From Adiantum capillus-veneris (lineage: Eukaryota; Streptophyta; Polypodiopsida; Polypodiales; Pteridaceae), in NCBI GenBank assembly GCA_014529385.2, contig CM043962.1, positions 123,246,470-123,310,469 on the forward strand: a DNA stretch of 64,000 nt. The letters are read 5' to 3'. The notes below the pieces were generated by a model. The model worked only from the letters and a program-made list of their open reading frames with translations. It made no database searches and was not told where the DNA came from. The position numbers and the translations under genes are program-made. The stretch's first letter is position 1; every line of letters begins with the position of its first letter. Below, one piece after another: positions 55,154 to 64,000 of this stretch.

Positions 55154-55342
55154 ATGAATCACGAGAATTTGTATGATCCCTTCATTCCCATTGCAAGGCA
55201 AAAGGTACACATAATTGTTAGTACTAAGTTCATGTTTGGTGCCCAAAGAGTAGGAGAAATTCTCGCATCACCAAACCCTGTCATCCTGCCTCTTATTGAT
55301 TATCATAGGTCATTTGATGTGAATATTTTTATTTTGTTGTAG
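55154..55342 (+). CDS. Conserved small leader ORF (G2)
   Basis: An intact 62-codon ORF starting MNHENLYDPFIPIARQ and ending LPLIDYHRSFDVNIFILL, 85 bases before gag. Its first 25 codons match the first G1 copy and the rest matches the second G1 copy. It thus looks like a deletion product of a duplicated ORF, joined in frame. G3 carries a diverged counterpart. No domain is recognised. The in-frame hybrid and the intact state suggest that the protein or its translation mattered. Confidence 0.55.
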   Translation: MNHENLYDPFIPIARQKVHIIVSTKFMFGAQRVGEILASPNPVILPLIDYHRSFDVNIFILL

Positions 55343-55427
55343 AATAGATTGCAATTTAGAAAACATTATTGTGTAATTTTTTTAAGAAAGAAAAACAAAA
55401 ACGTGTTATCACTTTGAAACCGATTCA

Positions 55428-56730
55428 ATGGAGGCCCAACGCCAAATGTCCGGATATCCTCTTTTCTTTGGAGGGCCTGGAGAGGATGCAGAATTATTTT
55501 TAGCAAATTTCAAGATGTCTTGTCGTATCAAGAGGATAGTAACTGATCAAGAACGTGTAGAGATATTTGAGGTGGTCCTTAGGAAAGATGCTAGCACTTG
55601 GTTTGACTCTTTGCCCGAGGAAGTTAAAGGGAATTACACGGAAGTTGTGAATCATTTCAAGAGATACTTCTTTGATCCCCAAAACACTCAAAAGCTATGG
55701 CAAGACATTGTTTCTCATAAGCAAAAAGACTTAGATGACTACTACTTGTACAAGCAAGAGTTTCTACGTCTTTGGGCTGTATGGGTGAGAAATGTTGCTA
55801 ACCCTTGTGATGGTGCAGAGTTCCTAAAGAAGGATAGGTTCATAGCCAGACTCTTTTTTGACCTTAAGATAAAAGTTGAGGTCGGTGCACCTGCTACCTT
55901 TGAAGCAGCTGAAACTAGGGCTGCTGAGAAATATAGGAAACTCAAGTGCTTAAGGGGAGAGGTTCCAATAGAATTTCTTAGACCCAAAGGTAAGTCACAA
56001 GCATCAACATCTAGGGAACTTCCTGAGGTAACGGCGGAAGTGATTGAGAAGTTAAATGAATCTTTAAGCAGCTTGTCAATTCACCTTGCACAAGCTGTAG
56101 GTCCAAAAGGACAAGCAAGGAAGTCTGAAGAGCGAGATCTACGACCTAGGAGAGTCTTACAATGTTGGAATTGCGGAGGGTCTGGACATGAGATGTATAA
56201 TTGTCCTTGGCCCCGTGGGGAGCCAGGGAGACCTAACTTGAATTACCCAGTGATGAATGCAGGTGAAGGAACTAGTCAGCAACCACGGCTTCTACAAAGG
56301 CCAAATGGAGCAAGACCACCTCCACAAGGAGTGGAAGGAGTTCCACCTTTGCTAGACCCAAATGTGAATGTGGTAGAGGTGAAAAATTCAAATGAGGTTG
56401 ACATGGAAGCAAATGGCATTAAGCGTGGCCGAGGGAAGGGTAAAGAGAAAGAAGGTGTCACATCACACAGTGACCATGGACGAGGCAAGAAGGCAAAGGA
56501 GACCAAGGAAGCTAAGAGGACTCGACATCGTATCAATCTCCAAGACTTCCCTCTTGGACATGGTATGGCTCCATACAACCTATTGGAAGACATGAGAGGT
56601 AAGGGTCCTGATATCTCATGGCCTTAGTTTCTCGCATTATGCCCACAAGTCAGGAGGGATTTAACAAAGGCAGTTAGCACTAGGAGAAAGGTAAAAGAGA
56701 GTGTGTCTGTTGTAAAAATTGCGTCAGGCC
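55428..56730 (+). pseudogene. gag: G2 Gag, truncated at copia junction
   Basis: ATG at 55,428 (MEAQRQMSGYPLFF). The protein is about 90% identical by eye to G1 Gag, with the gag domain (residues 15-150) and a CCHC knuckle CWNCGGSGHEMYNC near residue 248. A TAG (56,625) replaces the Gln of WPQFLALCPQ. After it the frame continues (LCPQVRRDLT) to KIAS at 56,730, where the sequence becomes a copia leader. The junction is about 200 bases earlier in the gypsy sequence than in G1. No protease motif remains. Confidence 0.85.
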
Positions 56731-56853
56731 TTTGAGGCATTGTTCAAGGTTCAGTCTTGAGACAGATATAGGTTCTATGATCACCCAGACAGGAGACAGT
56801 GTATGCTTACACGATAGCATATTACAGAGATTTCTAGATTTGTCACTGCTCAG

Positions 56854-56976
56854 TTTACAGGGGAGACTCTGTCAAAATTTTTCAAAATACTGACAGTTCT
56901 TGAGGAGAGGTGTTCAGCTTGTTGTTTATAGCTTGTTTATTGTGTACAGAGGCCAGTTTACAGAGGAAACTCTGCC
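56854..56976 (+). repeat. Duplicated motif in the C2 leader
   Basis: TTTACAGGGGAGACTCTG at 56,854 and TTTACAGAGGAAACTCTGCC at 56,957; the counterparts of the C1 pair at 4,527 and 4,613. Confidence 0.6.
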
Positions 56977-57009
56977 GGATTTTTCCTAGGAGTAAACAGT
57001 TTGGCAGAC

Positions 57010-60000
57010 ATGACATCTTCTGAAAGTGAGACTCTTTACAACATAAAAAAGCTGGATGGCACAAACTTTCCATTCTGGAAGAAGCAGATTTGGCTAGTTT
57101 TGGTGCAGAAAAAACAAGTGAAGCCATTGAAGCTCAAAGAGGAGAGACCACAAGGTATGGCTGAAGATGAGTGGGAAGAGCTTGACGAGTTAGCTTGTTC
57201 CACAATCATGCTGACACTAGCAAAAAATGTTTACTTCAACATAGCAGAAGAGACTACAGCGTATGGCGTATGGCAAAAGCTATGTGGTATGTACGAGAAA
57301 CAAAGTGCTGCTTCTCAGATTTACTGGCTCAAGAAATTGGTGGATTTGAAGATGAAGGAAGGGACACCCATGTCAAATCATCTCAATGAATTTTACATAA
57401 TTTTCAGCCAGTTAACAGCACAAGAGATAGTCTTTCCAGATTCCGTGAAGGCTATGTTTCTCTTAATCACTTTGCCAGACAGTTGGGATACTTTTTGTAC
57501 AGCGTTAAGTAATTCTGTCGTGCCACAAGGTCTTACAAGTGCCAATGTAAAAGGCAGCTTGCTCACAAAGGAAGTGAACAGGAAGAACATTGACAAAGGC
57601 AAAGGCAATAGTGCTTTGGTCGTTCGAGGGAGACAACATTCTAAAAATAAGAAGGGTAAGAAGGCACAAAACCGAAGTAAGTCTCGTGACTTGAAGTCAA
57701 AGGATGACATATAATGCTACCATTGTGGCAAGAAGGGTCACATGAAGAGAGATTGTACGAAGTGGAAACAAGAAAAAGGCAAAACAAAGATTTCTGAGCA
57801 AGATGAAAAGAAGAGTTTAGTGAAGATTGAAGAGGTGAATGTCACAGGATCTGGTTCAGACAGTGATTCTGGTATAGCAAATGGTGACATGTTCCTCACA
57901 AGCAATCTTGATTCTGTTTTCTTGACTGCAGAGGATGGACATGCTATGAGTGATTGGATTATCAACTCAGGGGCATCTTTACATGTTTCTCCACACAAAG
58001 AGTGGTTTACATCATATGTGACTACTAAAGATTATGTCAGACTTGGCAATGAATAGGTTTGTGACATACTTGGAGTGGGAGATGTGCAGTTGAAGTTTCA
58101 GAATGGCTCTTCTTTATGGCTCAAGAATGTCAGACATGTTCCAGCAATCCGAAAGAGCTTGATCAGTACAAGGAAGTTGGATGATGCTATGGACAGGCAA
58201 ATCACCTTCGTATAAGCATCTTAGAGTCTTTGGTTGTGAAGCTTATAGCCATATTCCTAAGGAGTTCAGGAATAAGTTAGAACCAAAGAGCAAGAAGTGT
58301 ATATTTCTTGGCTACGGAGAATCGGGCGAGATGGGTTACCGGCTTTGGGATCCTGAGTCCAGAAAAGTTATTCATAGCAATGATGTGCATTTCAATGAAG
58401 CCAAGTTTCACGCTAAGCCAGAGAAGACAAAGGAGATCAGAAGAGTTGTCTTCAAGGAAGATGGACCTAGTGTTAGCACATCAAGACAGCATGGTCCGGC
58501 TCAGGAACAGCCTATAGTGGCTAGAGAGGCAGAATCAGTTGTGGTGAGACGTTCTGAGCGTGTCTCCAAACCACCTTATCATTATGTGCCATCTCTAAAT
58601 TATGTCATGCTCACAGATTGGGGAGAACCATCTTGTTACAAGGAGGCATTACAAGTGGTTGACTCGAAAAAATGGCAGTTGGCCATGCAATCAGAAATGG
58701 ACTCGTTGCATAAGAATGAAACTTGGAAGTTGGTTTGGCTGCCTAAAGGTAAAAAGGCATTACCATGCAAATGGGTGTGCAAGAAGAAAATTACACCTCA
58801 TGATAATAAACCCAAGTACAAGGCACGGCTTGTTGCTAAAGGATTTAAGCAGCAGCAGCAGGGTATTGACTTTGATGAGATCTTTTCTCCGGTTGTCAAG
58901 ATGACTACGCTGTGGTGTGTACTTGTGTGTTGGTTGATAAAGACGCCATGGAACTTGACCAGATGGATGTCAAGACGGCGTTCTTGCATGGTGATCTTCA
59001 AGAAGAAGTTTATATGCAGCAGCCAGAAGATTTTGTTGAGAAGGGCAATGAAGATTTGGTGTGTCAGTTAGAAAAGACTCCTTATGGTCTAAAACAATCA
59101 TCAAGGGAGTGAAATTTCAGCTCTTAAGTCAAAAATGGCAAAGGTTTTTGACATGAAAGACATGGGTGAGGCAAGTCATATACTGGGTATGTGTATCCAA
59201 CGAGATAGGTCAAAGAAAATGCTTTACTTATCTCAGGAAGAGTATATTGACAACGTGTTGCAACGTTTCCATATGGACAGGGGAAAGGCATTGATGACAC
59301 CATTGCCGTCATATGTGAAACTAAGCAATACCCACAGCTGAGGTGGAAAAGGTTGAAATGGATAAGGTGCCATATGCGTCTGCATGTGGGAGTTTGATGT
59401 ATGCAATGATTGCTACACGTCCGGATATTGCATTTGCAGTGGGAGTGGTTAGCAGATATACGTCAAATCCTGGCAAGAAACATTGGGAGGCAGTGAAAGG
59501 TATCATGAGATACTTAAAACATACAAAGAGTATGCGCATATGCTACGGTAGTCAGGATTTGAGTGTCAGAGGATACACTGACTCAGATTATGCAGGAGAC
59601 TTGGATAAGAGGATATCTACATCAGGCTATGTCTTTACATTGGTTGGAGGTGTCATATCATGGCGATCTCGATTACAAGATTGTATTACGCAGTCTACTA
59701 CACAAGCTGAGTATGTTGTAGCAAATGAGGCATACAAAGAAGCTATTTGGCTTGGTAGATTGGTAGCAGACTTGGGAATCAAAAGAGATATGTCAGAGTT
59801 ATATTGTGATAGTCAAAGTGCTATACAATTGGCAAAGAATCCAGTGTTCCATTCGAAGACTAAGCATATTGATGTGAAATATCACTTCATTAGGGAAGTA
59901 CTTGAAGACAAGCAGATACAACTGCTGAAGATCCACACCAAGGAAAATCCTGCTGATCTACTCACAAAGAGACTTCCAGGAGAGGGCTTTGTGCATTGTC

Positions 60001-60023
60001 TTGAGTTATTGGGCATTGGATAG
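57010..60023 (+). pseudogene. C2 copia Gag-Pol, broken, integrase core and RT active site deleted
   Basis: ATG at 57,010. Gag has LDGTNFPFWKKQIW; a TAA (57,712) replaces the Glu before CYHCGKKGHMKRDC. The protease has WIINSGASLHVSP, with Asn where the catalytic Asp should be (C1: IIDSGTS). After LDDA near 58,182 the sequence jumps to the end of integrase (SYKHLRVFGCEAY), so the pre-integrase motif and the DDE core are gone. Reverse transcriptase has a frame change near 58,905. After GLKQSS (59,100) it jumps to EISALKSKMAK, removing the YVDD segment. RNase H and the C-terminus (59,343-60,023) are intact. It cannot move by itself. Confidence 0.85.
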
Positions 60024-60278
60024 ATGGTAGCCATGTAAATCTTTGTACATTTATGTTCATAGATTTACAGTTACTTAAAGTGCCACATTGGACTTTAAGT
60101 GGGAGGTTGTTGGGATTAAAGCCCAAGTGGCCTCTTATACGGATATGGCCGGCCGCCCGCCTAACTCACTTATCACTAACTCTTTGTATATACTCACATA
60201 TACTTGTGTGGATAATAAGGTTTTGGGAGATAACCCTTCAAACGAATTCTCTGCATACTGTGTAAGCTTCTCTGTGTA

Positions 60279-60406
<128 letters not shown>

Positions 60407-60430
60407 TCAATCTACGCTCCGCTCTGCGAC

Positions 60431-61480
60431 TTCACTTCTTTCATCCACCTCACCCATGATGTATTCCCCCCCATATGTATTTACTTTTGATGCAATGGTA
60501 CATTTAGATTTGGGGTTTTCTATATCAAATATACCATAATTGTGTGTAAGGCATTGCTATTTTTTTCTTATCATTAGTGTATTGAATGCATCCACAATGG
60601 TAAATCATGTTTTGGTTTGAATGTAAGTCGGCCCTAAATGTGCAATCTTCAGTGTTACATTTTAGTTGAAATGGGAGTGAGAGACACGTAGCGAATGGTT
60701 CTGGACTCTATAATAGCACACACACACACACACACACACACAGGTAGAGAGGTAGACAAAGAATCTTTTGGAAATCTGCTCGCCCGATTTCTAAAAAGCG
60801 CTCACCAAAAATTGCTCGGCCAAGAATTATGTCCCACAAAATTCATATGCATAGAAATCCCACTAGAACCAAAATGACATGTCAATCTGCTATAGCAATC
60901 TGTTGTAGACGTTGTGAGTAAGACAACTACAAATCTTGAGATATAGAGATCACAATCTCAAAAGTGAATTAGAAGTGTAAACATCATGCGCAAATGCATA
61001 TCGCATAACCAAACCTCTCTCAAGAGGCATAGAGAGCATATAAAACGCCTATAAGGTTGCCATTGTAGAAGAGGCACATCACCCGAGCATGTCAATAATG
61101 TAGCCATCCATGGGAAATGGTGTCGATGCTGAAGGAGAGCATGTGTGCTCTCTCCCTCTCTCATTATTCCGATGCTCAGTAGAGAAGTATGAGTTTCAAG
61201 GCCTTCAATGTTGAAATTGAGATGACGCTATCTCTTTCTCTCTCTCTATACTCTCTCTTCTCTCTTACTTAACTCAAGTGCACAATATGTCTTGAGAAAA
61301 TAGCGTCTATGTTTTTTATTTTAGACATACCTACTCTCCAAACCAGCTAATGAGCTCTTCTACAAAGTCATAGATCTCAAAGGGATCTCTATTTTGATTT
61401 TAAAAAATATTGAATCTCAGTTTTTTAGCTCAAGTTATGAGCAAAATAGTGACCTATACTAAATCTACCCTATTGAGTAG
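60431..61480. other. Unassigned stretch
   Basis: No gene recognised. It contains a CA tract (60,717-60,742). Confidence 0.3.
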
Positions 61481-61483
61481 CCT

Positions 61484-61594
<111 letters not shown>

Positions 61595-61798
61595 AGATCA
61601 CAAAAAGATCAATCTCTGTCCTCTTGTGGCTTGCAGAGTTCAACCTCTTGCCACCTTGATATGTGAGCTATATGTGCCAAGCTTCCAATGTTGCCATGGC
61701 CATGGAAGGTCCGAGATTTGATATGTTGCCGATGTAGCCCATGAGAAGCTCATTGGTAAGTAGGAAACATTAGAAGAGGAGTAGACCACAATCTTTGG

Positions 61799-61985
61799 CT
61801 CTGATACCACTTGTAGAGTGCATCGTGCATGCAAAGTGAGAGGCAAAAGAATAGCACACACATAGTGTTGATGGAGCTCTCAGTGAGGATTGAAATACCT
61901 CACTACTCTTTATTGTTCTATACAATCTAAAGAATAGATAAGGTTAGTACGGTCAATGTGATGGGTGTCTGGCCAGTTGCTCTCA
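61799..61985 (-). repeat. LTR end with initiator tRNA-Met primer-binding site, minus strand
   Basis: TGGTATCAGAGC on the minus strand (61,810-61,799), preceded by GCACTCTACA and two bases. An LTR therefore ends at about 61,813 and a minus-strand element would run leftward. The LTR start is uncertain, perhaps near 61,985. No coding sequence of that element is recognisable to the left; (CT)n(TG)n lies there. Confidence 0.5.
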
Positions 61986-62596
61986 ACCATGATAGGTGTG
62001 CCTTATCTCAAACCGGACACAATGTTTGGCAACCCATGTAGTCTCACCTTATTCATTGTATATATACAAGAATAAAGAGATCTCTCTTTCTCTTTTGAGA
62101 GGTTGGCCCATCCACACACCGGTATCCTCTTCCCTCTTTGCATGCACACAAGCGCCATCCGCATGCATTACAACTAGTGTAAGAGCCTCGGTGCATAAGT
62201 ATGATGCATTGTAGAGCTATGCAAGTCATCATGGGATACTTGCAAGATATGCATGCACACTCAAGTTGAGATATGTGCTTCCACATTGTTAGAGCCTATA
62301 TGATGGCCTGCATATACTTTGAGAGAGCCAGTGAGTGTAGGTTGAGAGGACCTTTCACCTATCTTCATGTATATTCTACTAGGTCCTATATTAGTTCCTC
62401 TTATTGACACAATCGCCTTTCAGTGGGAGGTTGTTGGGGTAAAGGTGATGTGCCTTAACCTGGCTGGGCACAATGTTTGGCTGCCCACTTAGTTTCACAT
62501 ATTCATTGTACATATATAAGAGGCTGGCTCCACCCACACACCTATCTCCCCTTCCCTCTCCACATGTACACATCTTGCACTCTTTACGCATTACAA
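61985..62596 (+). mobile_element. Miniature LTR retrotransposon (TRIM-like)
   Basis: Two short direct repeats: about 61,985-62,173 and 62,432-62,596. They share CACAATGTTTGGC, ATTCATTGTA.ATATA and CCACACACC.TATC and both end in ATTACA. Between them are only 258 bases: a worn Met-type primer site (CTAGTGTAAGAGCCTCGG, 62,174) and a purine tract CAGTGGGAGG before TGTTGGGG (62,432). There is no coding capacity. The PPT-LTR junction is the same as in C1 and C2, so copia enzymes could have moved it. Confidence 0.55.
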
Positions 62597-62817
62597 TTGA
62601 CACACTCACAAGCTCATATACAAGAAGGAAGAGAGATGGGACAACACTACACACTCATAGAGCAACCATGAAGGGAATATAAAAAAGAGAAAAGATTGTA
62701 AATTTTTAGCTATAAGCAAGCAATCCCCTTGCTTCCCACATGGCCCAATTACTGAGGTACCAATTTTTGGTGTATTTTCCTCAAAATTAAGCAAAAAATG
62801 ATCCCTCTGTTGAGGTA

Positions 62818-63034
62818 AAGGTGGTGTGACTCTTACCTCGGCTGGCGTACCAGAGGCATCCGACCACCCATCATTTGTACACACACCTTATTCTCTAGTA
62901 GATAGAATAATAAGGGGCTCTCTCTCATTGTGGTGAGCAGCTCCACCCACATCTTGTGTCTCTTGCTTCTCTCTCTCGTTTCTCTCTCTTCCCCCATGCA
63001 CCACATTCATGCACCCTTCAACTGGTATTAGATC
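62818..63034 (+). repeat. Third related LTR with Met-type primer site
   Basis: TGTTGAGGTAAAGGTGGTG at 62,818 resembles the TRIM LTR start, and the LTR ends CCCTTCA at 63,020. TGGTATTAGATCAC follows at 63,023, an initiator-Met primer site with two changes. It is the 5' end of another element whose body is not recognisable in the last kilobase. Confidence 0.5.
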
Positions 63035-64000
63035 ACATGCTTGCTCTCGCTAGTGAAGAGATCAAGAAAGAAATCTTGGAAGTTTTTTGAGAATTCAATG
63101 GGAGCTTATGAGCACAGTTAAGAGTGATGTATGCCCTTTTGGAAGTTGAGAAGAGAGTGTGTAGGTGAAGGTGCCCTAAAAAATGTATACGTTGTCGTGC
63201 CATAACACGTCCATATGTGAAATCAAAATATTTACCTCACTCTCAATGCTTTTGTTATGTGGGACCAAATGCTATGATGTATGTACATAGTCTGATACAT
63301 GGGAAAATGGTTGCCATAGTTGCAGGCGTATACGTACTTTGCCGGGCAGGCTAGGCTAGGGACGTGGAACCATCGCATGTTTTAACACATTAAAGCATGC
63401 CTAATTTGGTTTAGGAATGTACAAATGTCAAGTGTTTCAAAGTGGCACGCTCGTTTTGCCTAGAAAGTTCAATGCGGGCAATCTCGGCCAAAAATAGCAG
63501 GTTTCATGCACGGGCATAAAAGACGTGTCCAAAGTGCTTACCAAGTGGAAAAATGAGGTTCAACATGAAATTTAAGCCCAATGGATTTTTCCACTAATTT
63601 AGGAACTTTTCCCAACTCGTTTGGGCTTTTTACGGACAAAAAGGGATATTTTTTTGGGCTAAAAATGGCCTTAAAATGGTCAAAAATAGCTCAAAATGCC
63701 ATATCAACGATGGTGCCGTCGTTGCCTAAGTTGTGTGGGAAATTTTACAGCCTAGAATGATCTCATTTGGGCACATGAGCAAGGAGATACAACCATTCCT
63801 TTAAAGGGTGCTAGTGCAGTCCCGTGCTACTTCCACTACATGGTTGAGGCTGTGAGGCCTCCAATTAGGGTTTCCTCTCCTCAAATAGCTACTTGGGCTT
63901 CTCCAATGACATTGTTATCAATTCATCACACATATTACTGATAGTGTTGATCCTTTGAGAAAGGTAGAGACGCAAAAAAATCCAATTGTTTGCGTGCGAC
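63035..64000. other. Unassigned right end
   Basis: No gene motif seen. The first 130 bases may be the leader of the element that starts at 62,818. Confidence 0.3.

Noticed and set aside
58182-59110. Introns in C2 explaining its missing integrase and RT segments
   Set aside because: The break points show no GT-AG and the missing parts are present as coding sequence in C1; deletions fit better.

Overview
This window is nuclear DNA of a land plant with a large, retrotransposon-rich genome. The evidence is TGTCA- and TGATAG-type plant LTRs, a Tork/TNT1-like copia polyprotein, chromodomain gypsy elements, a Tat-type gypsy pol with a second (archaeal-type) RNase H, long CT/CA/AT microsatellites, and one host-like gene with short GT-AG introns. 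The lineage cannot be fixed from the sequence. The repeat style would fit a fern or another non-angiosperm, but that is a guess. No rRNA, tRNA, CRISPR or bacterial operon was seen.

Layout, left to right. 1-8.9 kb: LTR, leader, gag and protease start of a Tat-like gypsy element (G1), joined inside the protease region to a 5'-truncated copia element (C1). 9-12.4 kb: decayed sequence, a worn copia gag/protease/pre-integrase fragment, then a minus-strand gypsy LTR. 12.4-25 kb: broken minus-strand chromovirus pieces (chromodomain, gag, protease, integrase) with several related LTR ends, including two LTRs facing each other around a gag fragment, and a 3 kb unassigned stretch. 25.8-29.8 kb: minus-strand Tat-like element remnant (3' LTR plus integrase). 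29.9-36.0 kb: the best-preserved Tat-like element (G3): LTR, primer-binding site, three leader ORFs, gag, stop, pol ending in the second RNase H, integrase missing.

36.6-44.2 kb is the only host-type gene: a multi-exon pseudogene with a ParB/Srx-like motif in its first half and an adenine-methyltransferase-like motif in its last half. A gag-only LTR element (39,080-42,426, 4-bp target duplication) sits inside one of its exons. A chromovirus (44,248-52,482) has landed in its 3' end. That chromovirus carries a full set of domains but has frameshifts, and its 3' LTR is cut by a second Tat-like element, G2 (52,483 onward). G2 in turn runs from gag straight into a second 5'-truncated copia (C2, to about 60.4 kb). 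60.4-64 kb holds microsatellites, a miniature LTR element (TRIM) and two further tRNA-Met-primed LTR ends.

The most interesting observations are: (1) the ParB-methyltransferase pseudogene; (2) a small protein of about 60-75 residues, conserved upstream of gag in all three Tat-like elements whose leader is present and duplicated in one; (3) two independent gypsy-gag/copia-pol junctions; (4) a gag-only element sharing the unusual primer-binding site of the Tat-like elements. Nearly all retroelement coding regions here are broken, so little of the window is likely to make protein now.
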